A DNA stretch of 64,000 bases from assembly GCF_008933155.1 (NCBI RefSeq), contig NZ_WBVP01000001.1, positions 310,001-374,000 on the forward strand, given 5' to 3'. The notes beneath the pieces are model-generated. The model was not told the origin of the DNA, made no database searches, and worked only from the letters and a program-made list of their open reading frames with translations. The DNA comes from Aliivibrio finisterrensis (GTDB lineage: Bacteria; Pseudomonadota; Gammaproteobacteria; Enterobacterales; Vibrionaceae). This document shows positions 55,838 to 64,000 of the stretch, piece by piece (positions within the stretch are counted from its first letter, which is position 1; each line of letters opens with the position of its first letter). The position numbers were made by a program, and so were the translations under genes.

Positions 55838-58003
55838 ATGTCTCGTACTATTATGCTTGTTCCAATCAGTGCTGGTGTTGGTCTAACTAGCGCAAGTTTG
55901 GGTGTTTTACGTTCGATGGAACGTAAAGGCGTAAGCGTTTCTTTTTACAAACCTATCTCTCAACCTCGTCACGGTGGTGATCAACCCGATCTAACTACTT
56001 CAATCGTGACTAGCAGCAGCGATATTAAAGCAGCAGAACCTACAACAGTTTCTCGTGCAGAAGAACTTCTACGTAACGATCAGACTGATGTTCTTTTAGA
56101 AGAAATCGTTGCTCGTTATAAGTCTATCAGTGAAGATACTGATGTGACGCTTATCGAAGGTCTTGTTCCTACTCGTAAGCACCCATTTGCTAACCAATTA
56201 AATGGTGAGATAGCAAAAACTCTGGGCGCTGAGATTGTGTTTGTAGCTACTCCTGGTACAGATAATCCTTCTCAACTTAAAGAGCGTATCGAAGTAGCAT
56301 GTTCTAACTTCGGCGGCACTAAGAACAAACAAATCGCTGGCGTTATCATCAACAAACTAAATGCACCTGTTGATGAAGCGGGCCGTACTCGCCCTGACCT
56401 ATCTGAAATCTTTGATGATGCAGATGCTACGACTAAGACTAATCTTGAAGTAATGCAAATCTTCAACTCTAGCCCTATTCGTGTTCTTGGTTGTGTGCCT
56501 TGGAAAATCGATCTAATCGCTACGCGTGCTATCGATATGGCTAAGCACCTTAATGCTGAAATCATTAACGAAGGTGAAATCGCGACTCGTCGTATTAAGA
56601 GCATCACTTTCTGTGCACGTTCTCTTCCGCACATGATTGAGCACTTCAAACCAGGTTCTCTTTTAGTAACTTCTGCTGACCGTCCTGACGTTATTGTTGC
56701 TGCATGTCTTGCTGCAATGAACGGCGTTGAAATCGGTGCTATCTTACTAACTGGCGGTTACGAGATCCCTAAATCAATCGCTGAACTTTGTAAGCCTGCA
56801 CTAGATGCTGGTCTTCCAATCTTCACAGCGCAAGGTAACACTTGGCAGACTTCTCTAAATCTACAAAGCTTCAGCCTTGAAGTTCCTGCAGATGATAAAG
56901 AGCGTATTGAGTTTGTTAACGAACACGTTGCTAGCCACATTGATGGCCCTTGGATTGACTCTCTATCTGAAGGTACTGAAGGTATACGTCGTCTAAGCCC
57001 ACCAGCATTCCGTTACCAGTTGACTGAATTTGCTCGTAAAGCGGCTAAGCGTATCGTTCTTCCTGAAGGTGATGAACCTCGTACAGTTAAAGCTGCGGCT
57101 ATCTGTGCTGAGCGTGGTATCGCGACTTGTGTTCTTCTTGGTAACCCAGAAGAAATCCGTCGTGTTGCAGCGCAACAAGGTGTTGAACTTGGTGCTGGCG
57201 TTGAAATCATCGATTCTGAAGCTGTACGTGAAAACTACGTTGCTCGTTTAGTTGAGCTACGTGGCGCGAAAGGCATGACTGAAGTTGTGGCTCGTGAAAA
57301 ACTACAAGATTCTGTATTCCTTGGTACTATGATGCTTGAAGCTGGTGAAGTCGACGGTCTTGTGTCTGGTGCGGTTCATACCACAGCAAACACTATCGTT
57401 CCTCCGTTCCAAATCATCAAAACAGCACCAGATGCTTCTATCGTATCTTCAATCTTCTTCATGCTTCTGCCTGATCAAGTTCTTGTATACGGTGACTGTG
57501 CGATCAACCCTGATCCAACAGCTGAGCAACTTGCTGAAATCGCTATCCAATCTGCTGACTCTGCAGCGGCATTTGGTATCGATCCTCGCGTTGCAATGAT
57601 CTCTTACTCTACTGGTGAATCTGGTAAGGGTGCAGACGTTGATAAAGTACGTGAAGCAACAAAACTTGCTCAAGCAAAACGTCCTGATCTAATGATCGAC
57701 GGTCCTCTACAGTACGATGCTGCAATCATGGAAAACGTAGCGGCTTCTAAAGCACCTAACTCTCCTGTTGCAGGTAAAGCGACTGTATTTGTATTCCCAG
57801 ACCTAAACACGGGTAACACAACATACAAAGCGGTTCAACGTTCTGCTGACCTAGTATCTATTGGTCCAATGCTTCAAGGTATGCGCAAGCCAGTAAATGA
57901 CTTGTCTCGTGGTGCTCTAGTAGACGACATCGTTTACACAGTAGCTCTAACGGCTATCCAAGCTTCTCAAGCTGAGCAAGCTGAAGAAAAAGTAATTAAC
58001 TAA
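55838..58003 (+). CDS. pta: Phosphate acetyltransferase (long form)
   Basis: 721 aa, the three-part enterobacterial form: an N-terminal P-loop-like domain ([20 protein letters not shown]), a central DRTGG regulatory domain (about 215-330) and the C-terminal catalytic PTA_PTB domain (about 385-710). It converts acetyl-CoA to acetyl phosphate for AckA. Catalytic-domain motifs include [27 protein letters not shown] and [16 protein letters not shown]. Strong terminator downstream. Confidence 0.97.
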   Translation: MSRTIMLVPISAGVGLTSASLGVLRSMERKGVSVSFYKPISQPRHGGDQPDLTTSIVTSSSDIKAAEPTTVSRAEELLRNDQTDVLLEEIVARYKSISEDTDVTLIEGLVPTRKHPFANQLNGEIAKTLGAEIVFVATPGTDNPSQLKERIEVACSNFGGTKNKQIAGVIINKLNAPVDEAGRTRPDLSEIFDDADATTKTNLEVMQIFNSSPIRVLGCVPWKIDLIATRAIDMAKHLNAEIINEGEIATRRIKSITFCARSLPHMIEHFKPGSLLVTSADRPDVIVAACLAAMNGVEIGAILLTGGYEIPKSIAELCKPALDAGLPIFTAQGNTWQTSLNLQSFSLEVPADDKERIEFVNEHVASHIDGPWIDSLSEGTEGIRRLSPPAFRYQLTEFARKAAKRIVLPEGDEPRTVKAAAICAERGIATCVLLGNPEEIRRVAAQQGVELGAGVEIIDSEAVRENYVARLVELRGAKGMTEVVAREKLQDSVFLGTMMLEAGEVDGLVSGAVHTTANTIVPPFQIIKTAPDASIVSSIFFMLLPDQVLVYGDCAINPDPTAEQLAEIAIQSADSAAAFGIDPRVAMISYSTGESGKGADVDKVREATKLAQAKRPDLMIDGPLQYDAAIMENVAASKAPNSPVAGKATVFVFPDLNTGNTTYKAVQRSADLVSIGPMLQGMRKPVNDLSRGALVDDIVYTVALTAIQASQAEQAEEKVIN

Positions 58004-58042
58004 TTTTATGCTCTAGTAATAGAGTTTAGTTAACGAAAATAG

Positions 58043-58075
58043 AAAGACACGCGATGAAAATTGCGTGTCTTTTTT
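58043..58075 (+). terminator. intrinsic terminator after pta
   Basis: 10-bp perfect stem AAAGACACGC/GCGTGTCTTT, 10-nt loop and T-run. Confidence 0.9.
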
Positions 58076-58137
58076 GTCTCTGTTCAAGTCAGGGGGACTC
58101 TTATATCTTGCAAGCAGACAGGTTCACAGCTTTGCAG

Positions 58138-58168
58138 GCGAAAACCTAAATGAAGGTGTTTCGCTTTT
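58138..58168 (+). terminator. second hairpin with T-tract downstream of pta
   Basis: Stem GCGAAA-a-CCT/AGG-tg-TTTCGC with a 6-nt loop followed by TTTTAA on the plus strand. It may back up the pta terminator. Confidence 0.45.
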
Positions 58169-58183
58169 AATCCGGTCTCACGT

Positions 58184-58215
58184 AAATGAACGTTATTGGC
58201 CAATAATATTCATTT
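58184..58215. repeat. 32-bp palindrome just after metE
   Basis: AAATGAA-cg-TTATTGGCCAATAA-ta-TTCATTT: perfect 14-bp core and perfect 7-bp outer arms, with only the two joining dinucleotides unpaired. It ends 6 nt from the metE stop. No T-run follows on the minus strand, so it is not a textbook terminator, although it may act as one or as a protein-binding site. Confidence 0.7.
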
Positions 58216-58221
58216 ATCTAG

Positions 58222-60555
58222 CTAAGCTGCATTAACTTGCCATTTCTTACGCAACGTTTTTGCCGCTTTCACCATATTCTCTAGCGCCGCTTCTGTTTCT
58301 TTCCAGTTACGTGTTTTCAAGCCACAATCTGGATTTACCCATAACCGCTCTACAGGCACTTTTGCTGCTGCAGTTTCAATTAAATCAACAATCCACTCTT
58401 CATTTGGAATATTTGGTGAGTGAATATCATACACACCCGGTCCAATTTCATTTGGATAGTTAAAATCTTCAAACGCTTTTAGCAGTTCCATATTTGAACG
58501 AGAGGTTTCAATAGTAATCACATCCGCATCTAATGCCGCTACTGATTCAATAATCTCATTGAACTCGCTGTAACACATGTGAGTATGAATTTGTGTTTCT
58601 GATTTCGCACTTGCTGCGGAGATCTTAAACGCTTCTACTGCCCACTCTAAATACGCTTTTTGATCGCTCTTTTTAATTGGTAACCCTTCACGAATCGCAG
58701 GTTCATCAATTTGAATAATATTAATGCCCGCTTGTTGAAGATCAGAAACTTCATCACGCAATACTAATGCTAACTGCTGTGCAATCTCTTTACGAGTAAT
58801 GTCTTCACGAGGGAACGTCCAACCAAGAATAGTAACTGGCCCGGTCAGCATCCCTTTCATTTGTTTAGTCGTTAACGATTGAGCATATTGCGTCCAATCA
58901 ACCGTGATTGGTGCTTCACGTTCAATATCTGCCACCACGATTGCTGGTTTGACACAACGAGATCCATAACTTTGCACCCAGCCAAATCGCGTTGCTTGAA
59001 AACCATTTAAGTTTTCCGCAAAATATTCAACCATGTCATTACGCTCAGCCTCACCATGCACGAGCACATCCAAATCTAAACGTTCTTGACGCTCAACTGC
59101 GTCGGCTATATGCCCTTTCATTGCCGTAACATAATCTTGCTTGTTCAACTTGCCAGTACGGTAGGCACTGCGCTGTTGACGAATATCAGAGGTTTGTGGA
59201 AATGATCCAATTGTCGTGGTTGGTAGTAATGGCAAACCTAATTTTTCAGCTTGGTGCTGTGCACGGATTGCATATGCTTCTGCTCGCTCTGCTAATGCAG
59301 GAATGATAGCGGCTAAGCGTTGCTGTACCGCAGGCTTATTAATGTGTTCTGCACTCTCACGTTCACGCAGTGGCTGACTGTATTGATGACACGCTAAGAT
59401 TGCATTTTGGTTACCATCTAAAGCATCACCTAACAAAGTCACCTCTTTTAGTTTTTGTTTTGCAAAGGCAAACCATTGAGTCGTTTCTTGTGATAATTCT
59501 GTTTCTTGTTCTAAATCTACTGGGCTATGCAGTAATGAACATGAGCTTGCAATCCACAATTTATCACCCAATTTAGCTTTCACAGGTTGCAATCTTTCAT
59601 GCAAACGCTCTAAATCTGCACGCCATACATTACGGCCATTAATTGCACCTACGGATAATACCCACTCTTTTGGTAATGCACTCACTATTGCATCTAACTG
59701 GTGTGGATCGGCAGAAATATCAATATGTAAACCATCTACCGCGAGTTTTGTGATTTTATCTAAATGATGTTCGACGCCATCAAAATACGTTGTTAAGAGT
59801 AATTTCACATCACTTTGGATTACTTGATAAGCCAATTTGAATGAATTTGCCCATGCTTTTGGTAGCTCTAGTGCCAGAATTGGCTCATCAATTTGAACCC
59901 ATTTAACACCAAGCGCAGATAACTTGGAGAAAATAGCTTGATAAGCCGTCAATAAACGAGGCAAAAGAGACAAACGGTCGAACCCTTGTTCTACCTCTTC
60001 GTCATTTACTTCTTTACCTAACCAAAGGTAGCTAAGCGGCCCTAGTAACACCGGCTTAACGTTATGGCCTTGCTTTTGTGCTTCAGCAATTTCATCAAAA
60101 AGTTGTGACCAACTGACATTAAATTTATCGTTTTTAGAAAATTCTGGCACGATGTAATGGTAATTAGTATTGAACCACTTAGTCATGTCTGATGCCGCTT
60201 CACCACAACCACAGCTGTTTTGAGATTGACCACGACCCACTTTAAATAAGGTATCTAAGTCAGGAAAACCAGTATTGTGCCGAGCTGGCACGTGGCCTAA
60301 AAGCAAGCTTGTGGTTAATACATGATCATACCAAGCAAAATCACCCGCAGTAACAAAATCTAGCCCTGATGTGGATTGGTCTTGCCAATGGCGCTGACGT
60401 AGCTCACTGCCCACGGCCAGTAATTCTTTTTGTCCTATCTCGCCACGCCAATATTTTTCCTGAGCAAACTTTAACTCTCGTTGAGCACCGACTCGTGGAT
60501 AACCTAAAATATGAGTGACTGTTTTTCCTACTGTATTGTTTAATTTTGTTGTCAT
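58222..60555 (-). CDS. metE: Cobalamin-independent methionine synthase
   Basis: 777 aa from ATG 60555, chosen because GGAATTAGG lies just upstream; the frame continues to 60654 without a signal. It transfers a methyl group from 5-methyltetrahydropteroyl-triglutamate to homocysteine. The N-terminal barrel starts [18 protein letters not shown]. The catalytic zinc ligands are present at the expected spacing: His659, Cys661 (HTHMCYSEF), Glu683 (VITIET) and Cys744 (NPDCGLKTR). Divergent from its activator gene metR. The upstream region has MetJ- and MetR-type sites. Confidence 0.97.
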   Translation of the reverse strand: MTTKLNNTVGKTVTHILGYPRVGAQRELKFAQEKYWRGEIGQKELLAVGSELRQRHWQDQSTSGLDFVTAGDFAWYDHVLTTSLLLGHVPARHNTGFPDLDTLFKVGRGQSQNSCGCGEAASDMTKWFNTNYHYIVPEFSKNDKFNVSWSQLFDEIAEAQKQGHNVKPVLLGPLSYLWLGKEVNDEEVEQGFDRLSLLPRLLTAYQAIFSKLSALGVKWVQIDEPILALELPKAWANSFKLAYQVIQSDVKLLLTTYFDGVEHHLDKITKLAVDGLHIDISADPHQLDAIVSALPKEWVLSVGAINGRNVWRADLERLHERLQPVKAKLGDKLWIASSCSLLHSPVDLEQETELSQETTQWFAFAKQKLKEVTLLGDALDGNQNAILACHQYSQPLRERESAEHINKPAVQQRLAAIIPALAERAEAYAIRAQHQAEKLGLPLLPTTTIGSFPQTSDIRQQRSAYRTGKLNKQDYVTAMKGHIADAVERQERLDLDVLVHGEAERNDMVEYFAENLNGFQATRFGWVQSYGSRCVKPAIVVADIEREAPITVDWTQYAQSLTTKQMKGMLTGPVTILGWTFPREDITRKEIAQQLALVLRDEVSDLQQAGINIIQIDEPAIREGLPIKKSDQKAYLEWAVEAFKISAASAKSETQIHTHMCYSEFNEIIESVAALDADVITIETSRSNMELLKAFEDFNYPNEIGPGVYDIHSPNIPNEEWIVDLIETAAAKVPVERLWVNPDCGLKTRNWKETEAALENMVKAAKTLRKKWQVNAA

Positions 60556-60570
60556 TTGCCTAATTCCCTT

Positions 60571-60586
60571 AGCCGTTTGGATGGCT
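60571..60586. promoter_or_regulatory. candidate MetJ box pair near the metE start
   Basis: Two abutting 8-mers, AGCCGTTT and GGATGGCT, resemble the MetJ met-box AGACGTCT (6 and 5 of 8). The site lies in the metE leader, 16 nt before the ATG. Confidence 0.4.
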
Positions 60587-60640
60587 AAACAATGACCTTT
60601 TTCATCACAGTCTACAACGTCGAATACTTCATTTTGACTA

Positions 60641-60653
60641 TGAATTAATTTCA
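60641..60653. promoter_or_regulatory. MetR binding site
   Basis: TGAATTAATTTCA exactly fits the MetR consensus TGAA-N5-TTCA. It is located between the divergent metE and metR genes, about 86 nt upstream of metE. Confidence 0.65.
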
Positions 60654-60691
60654 ACTAATCCCTACTTGATTTAAATGCACTAATTTTATTT

Positions 60692-60707
60692 AGCCGTCTA
60701 GATGTTT
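60692..60707. promoter_or_regulatory. candidate MetJ box pair near metR
   Basis: Adjacent 8-mers AGCCGTCT (7 of 8 to AGACGTCT) and AGATGTTT (6 of 8). Tandem met boxes are the minimum MetJ target. They lie 69 nt before the metR ATG. Confidence 0.55.
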
Positions 60708-60775
60708 ACTTTATGGCCTTTTCACTTTACTGTGAGGGTTGTTGGACTTACTCAAACGGATCTTGAGGAACAGTA

Positions 60776-61687
60776 ATGATTGAATTAAAACACTTAAAAA
60801 CCTTAACTACATTACGTGACACTGGCTCATTAACCGCAACAGCTAATGCGCTCCATTTAACCCAGTCAGCCCTTTCTCACCAACTGAAAGATTTTGAAGC
60901 ACGCCTTGGTAATCATGTTTTTTTACGTAAAACCCGCCCGGTAAAATTCACCTCAGAAGGTGAGATCTTATTAAAGTTAGCAGATGATATTTTGCCGAAA
61001 ATGGCCAGAGCTGAATATGACATTGCGAGTTTAAAAGAAGACTTACAGGGACGATTACACATGGCCATTGAATGTCATTCTTGCTTTCAATGGCTAATGC
61101 CTGCCATTAAAGAATATCAAGTAGGTTGGCCAGAAGTAGAGTTGGATTTTTCATCGGGTTTTGGATTTGAGCCTTTACCTGCTTTGGTTAATGGCGATTT
61201 AGATCTCGTTATTACCTCTGATATCCAACCTCGTGGAGAGGTTCATTATGAGCCGTTGTTTGATTTCGAAATGCGCCTAGTAATGGCAACTAACCACCCG
61301 CTTGCCAATAAAGAATATGTAGAACCTGAAGACTTACTCGATCAAACCATGCTGACTTACCCTGTACAAAAACAGCGCTTAGATGTAGTAAAACATTTCC
61401 TATCGCCAAACCATGTAGAACCAGCAAAATGGAAACAAGCAGAGAACACACTCATGTTAATACAAATGGTGTCTGCAGGCTTAGGGGTTGCAGCATTACC
61501 TAATTGGGCTATCAGTGAGTTTTCAAGGCAAGGCTTAATTGAGAGCAAACCGTTAGGGAAAGGTTTATGGCGAAGATTGTTCGCTGCCGTTAGAGACAGC
61601 GAACATGATAAAAAATATTTACAAGCATTTTTCTCTACTGCGAAACAGCAGAGCTATAGTCATTTAGATGGAATTAAAATGACTTAA
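60776..61687 (+). CDS. metR: LysR-type activator MetR
   Basis: 303 aa. The N-terminal HTH has TLRDTGSLTATANALHLTQSALSHQLKDFE. MetR proteins share this plus the effector domain seen here, with MAIECHSCFQWLMPAIKEYQ and the SAGLGVAALPNWAI segment; homocysteine is the coactivator. It activates metE (and often metH/glyA). AGGAAC precedes the ATG. Divergence from metE is the standard arrangement. Confidence 0.95.
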   Translation: MIELKHLKTLTTLRDTGSLTATANALHLTQSALSHQLKDFEARLGNHVFLRKTRPVKFTSEGEILLKLADDILPKMARAEYDIASLKEDLQGRLHMAIECHSCFQWLMPAIKEYQVGWPEVELDFSSGFGFEPLPALVNGDLDLVITSDIQPRGEVHYEPLFDFEMRLVMATNHPLANKEYVEPEDLLDQTMLTYPVQKQRLDVVKHFLSPNHVEPAKWKQAENTLMLIQMVSAGLGVAALPNWAISEFSRQGLIESKPLGKGLWRRLFAAVRDSEHDKKYLQAFFSTAKQQSYSHLDGIKMT

Positions 61688-61722
61688 ACGAAGTGTGTAT
61701 TCTATTGCGTGTGTTAAAAAAC

Positions 61723-61917
61723 CTATTTATTTTTAAATTGATTCGTTAATGGGTCATATTGATAACCCAAGCCACTGAGCTTGTCTTGAACTCCTTGTGT
61801 ATCAAGCTCATACATACTAGATAATTCTTCTAGGCTGTGACATTCCAATCGCAATTTTTCATTAATTATGCCGAGTAGAATTCCACTTTCTAGTCCGTGA
61901 GCATTACTTAAATCCAA
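61723..61917 (-). CDS. DUF4250 family small protein
   Basis: 64 aa with a TTG start supported by GGAGGG 8 nt upstream. The pattern SGILLGIINEKLRLECHSLEEL, then MYELD and GYQYDPLTNQFK, matches the DUF4250 family as I remember it. No function known. Its stop lies 36 nt from the convergent metR stop. It is 67 nt downstream of the membrane-protein gene on the same strand. Confidence 0.7.
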   Translation of the reverse strand: MDLSNAHGLESGILLGIINEKLRLECHSLEELSSMYELDTQGVQDKLSGLGYQYDPLTNQFKNK

Positions 61918-61984
61918 TCTTCACCCTCCATATTGCTTAAGAGACACACTTAGAGTAGACCAGTTTTAAGAATAAATGCGTGGA

Positions 61985-62692
61985 CTACATCACAAAAAAC
62001 AACTGAAATTGATAATAACCAGAAATAGCCATAATTACGATTGCTAGTGCTAGATTTTGCCACTTCACTGCTTGCTGTTTGTATAAGTGAAAGCTCCAAA
62101 AACCAATACTTACTAACATCAAACTTAACGCAATACCGAGCTTAATAGCCATTCGATCCAAAAATATCTCATGAACACTTAACGTTTGACATAACAAAAT
62201 AACCGACATGACTATCCCACTCACTATTCCACTGATTGGTAATAGTTTATGAAATGCCTGTAAACGAGTTCTCGCTAGAGTTAATAGAAGGTGCGCTAAT
62301 AATGATCCAAATAAGAATGGGCCAGTAACCGCAAAAAATAGCTGGGTAAATGAACCTGAACCCAAAGCTAAATTAACAAAACTTGCTGCAGCAAAACCAT
62401 TAGCAAGCGCCATAACTATTAAGGGGCCTTTATCACGCGTTTTACCCGTTTTAACACTTAAGTAAAAACCAGCAATGGCGATGGCAGGAACAAAATTAAT
62501 CGCAAAAATTGAGGCGTAACTCATGCCTACACCGGCAATAACACACCAGCCTAGAATCAACACTGGCAACCATTTATGTATACGACCTCGTTGACCTGGG
62601 CAAATATCCCCTTTATGCAAAATGATCGTTAATAATATTTGCGCCCCTAAAAGAGCTGGAATAAGAATATATTGTAAGGTTTGAAAGAACAT
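61985..62692 (-). CDS. integral membrane protein, function unknown
   Basis: 235 aa, seven or eight hydrophobic helices with short loops (LIPALLGAQILLTIILHKGD, VLILGWCVIAGVGMSYASIF, GIVSGIVMSVILLC). I do not recognise the family. There are no obvious conserved charged residues inside the membrane apart from scattered Arg and Lys in loops. The downstream DUF4250 gene may share its mRNA. Confidence 0.65.
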   Translation of the reverse strand: MFFQTLQYILIPALLGAQILLTIILHKGDICPGQRGRIHKWLPVLILGWCVIAGVGMSYASIFAINFVPAIAIAGFYLSVKTGKTRDKGPLIVMALANGFAAASFVNLALGSGSFTQLFFAVTGPFLFGSLLAHLLLTLARTRLQAFHKLLPISGIVSGIVMSVILLCQTLSVHEIFLDRMAIKLGIALSLMLVSIGFWSFHLYKQQAVKWQNLALAIVIMAISGYYQFQLFFVM

Positions 62693-62893
62693 AATTATGG
62701 CCGGATTTTAGAATGCTAAATAGTAGAATGACGATAGTATAAACGCTATTTTTGCTTCGTCTAGTGGCGCTCGAAAAACAATCCACTTCTATTAAGATCT
62801 CAAATTTAAGCTATCTACTTTTCAAGTTTTTATCCTTTCAAGGCAACAAGGACAACAGTTGCGCATCATCTTATTAACAGAATTGTTTTTTAT

Positions 62894-62907
62894 TTGTTTT
62901 AGATCAT
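62894..62907. promoter_or_regulatory. weak FNR/CRP-like site upstream of the dcuC gene
   Basis: TTGTT-TTAG-ATCAT matches the FNR consensus TTGAT-N4-ATCAA at eight of ten positions. It lies in the 340-nt gap before a DcuC-type gene; such carriers are often FNR-dependent. No gene is seen in this gap. Confidence 0.3.
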
Positions 62908-63032
62908 GAAGGTACTAAGTAGCAGATGTGCTACAGGTGAAAATTAGGTAAGTTTCTATTACGAAATGTGTAAGAGAATGTAGATAAGTTACACTATTTT
63001 TATATTTTGAAATCTTAATAGAGGGAAATTCC

Positions 63033-64000
63033 ATGTTGGAGTTAATGATTGGTTTAGTAATTACCGTTTTGGTCGGTTACTTTATCGTAAAAGGATATAA
63101 AGCCGCTGGCGTACTACTCACTGCAGGTTTGGCACTACTGATTATTGCTGGCTTATTAGGCCATACCGTTTTACCTGCAAAAGTTACCGCGACAGGTAAC
63201 TTACTAACTGATGCGTTAGAGTACGTGAAATATATGCTGCAATATCGTGGGGGCGGTCTAGGCATGCAGATCATGCTACTTTGTGGTTTTGCTTCTTACA
63301 TGACTCACATTGGCGCAAACAATGTGGTTGTAAAACAGTTTTCTAAACCATTAGCATTTATTAAATCACCTTATGTTTTGTTGGTTGCCGCTTATATCGT
63401 GGCGTGTCTAATGTCTCTTGCGGTAAGTTCAGCAACGGGTCTTGGTGTGCTATTAATGGCAACACTATTCCCAATGATGACAGCAATGGGGATTTCTCGT
63501 CCAGCAGCAGTAGCCGTTTGTGCATCTCCAGCTGCAATCATTCTTTCTCCTACTTCTGGTGACGTTATTGTTGCAGCAGAAAAATCTGGCCTTCCTCTAC
63601 ATACATTCGCGGTTGAGACGGTATTACCTGTTTCAATCTGTGCAATAATTGTAATGGCAGCAGCGGCTTTCTTCTGGAATAAATACCTAGATAAGAAAGA
63701 AAATACGCCAATGGAAAAAGTAGATATTTCTGCAATGGAAGTAAACGCTCCTTCTTACTATGCGATTTTACCTTTCTTGCCAATCGTTGGTGTCTTTGTC
63801 TTCAATGGTGAAACTATCCCAGGTTTATCTTTAGATATTTATACTATCGTTGTGGGTTCAATTTTCATTGGTGCAGTCATTAACTTTGTCACTAATAAAC
63901 TAGATGGCAGAGCAACGCTAGAAGATCTAGAGTCTTGTTATGCTGGTATGGCTGATGCCTTTAAAGGTGTGGTAATGCTATTAGTGGCGGCAGGTGTATT
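63033..64000 (+). CDS. dcuC: DcuC-type C4-dicarboxylate transporter (partial, runs off the window)
   Basis: The first 322 codons from ATG 63033, with AGAGGG upstream. Hydrophobic throughout. YRGGGLGMQIMLLCGFASYM, LAVSSATGLGVLLMATLFP and CASPAAIILSPTSGDVIVAA are characteristic of the DcuC family, which exchanges or exports succinate and takes up fumarate in anaerobic growth. About 130 residues should follow outside the window. Other DcuC/YfcC-like substrates cannot be excluded. Confidence 0.85.
   Translation, partial: MLELMIGLVITVLVGYFIVKGYKAAGVLLTAGLALLIIAGLLGHTVLPAKVTATGNLLTDALEYVKYMLQYRGGGLGMQIMLLCGFASYMTHIGANNVVVKQFSKPLAFIKSPYVLLVAAYIVACLMSLAVSSATGLGVLLMATLFPMMTAMGISRPAAVAVCASPAAIILSPTSGDVIVAAEKSGLPLHTFAVETVLPVSICAIIVMAAAAFFWNKYLDKKENTPMEKVDISAMEVNAPSYYAILPFLPIVGVFVFNGETIPGLSLDIYTIVVGSIFIGAVINFVTNKLDGRATLEDLESCYAGMADAFKGVVMLLVAAGV

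Noticed and set aside
60556-60775. Riboswitch (SAM or cobalamin) upstream of metE
   Set aside because: The region is short and explained by MetJ and MetR sites; no conserved riboswitch core could be recognised.

Overview
The window is a 64 kb piece of an AT-rich gammaproteobacterial chromosome, most likely from the Vibrionaceae and closest to Aliivibrio (A. fischeri-like). The reasons are gene content and order: trxB-cydD-cydC, tfoX (competence regulator), FabV enoyl-ACP reductase, PanP aspartate decarboxylase, HexR, a second SecDF pair preceded by a VemP-like arrest peptide, DUF2913, radD-rplY, yecM/argS, yfbV/ackA-pta and metE/metR. The species call is an inference from memory of gene families, not from a database search. 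There is no rRNA, tRNA, prophage, integrase, transposase or CRISPR array; it reads as core chromosome with a few small accessory patches.

Layout. 1-12.4 kb: the 5' part of ftsK, lrp, and divergent ald (alanine dehydrogenase), then trxB and the cydDC exporter needed for cytochrome bd assembly, convergent serC, a DUF945 protein and a small outer-membrane protein. 12.4-21.6 kb: a MITE-like repeat, tfoX, an unlisted 37-aa membrane ORF, an HDOD protein, the lysine exporter lysO, a secreted protein of unknown function, panP (beta-alanine for CoA), hexR, grxA behind a recognisable OxyR site, and the ybjL transporter. 21.7-34.3 kb: fabV, a second repeat copy, nhaA, an ABC/FtsX/lipocalin-like operon, a MATE pump, ybjT, and a bcr-DUF2913 pair. 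34.4-42.4 kb: rsuA, an emrAB-type pump with a divergent LysR regulator, then vemP-secD2-secF2. 42.4-49.7 kb: a block of 34-bp tandem repeats, two small conserved proteins, a CatA-type acetyltransferase, a glyoxalase-fold protein, a phospholipase D lipoprotein, radD, a cytochrome c and rplY. 49.7-64 kb: a META/HslJ lipoprotein, a third repeat copy beside the remnant of an MMPL-type exporter, yecM, argS, yfbV, ackA-pta, metE/metR with MetJ and MetR sites, a DUF4250 protein, a membrane protein and the start of a DcuC-type carrier.

How the genes work together. Several units belong to redox and anaerobic physiology (trxB, cydDC, grxA, cytochrome c, ackA-pta, dcuC). Others serve amino-acid supply (ald/lrp, serC, lysO, metE/metR, panP) and salt or proton physiology (nhaA, Na+/H+-driven SecDF2 with its VemP sensor). 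Most genes end in clear intrinsic terminators, listed individually.

The most interesting feature is at 39.0-39.7 kb. A 180-aa exported ORF upstream of secD2 ends in a divergent form of the VemP translation-arrest motif. The mRNA around its stop codon can pair with the ribosome-binding region of secD2, which matches the known force-sensing switch of Vibrio SecDF2. Other points worth checking are the three related MITE-like elements, the 34-bp tandem repeats with internal dyads, a gene remnant next to one MITE, and two candidate small proteins.
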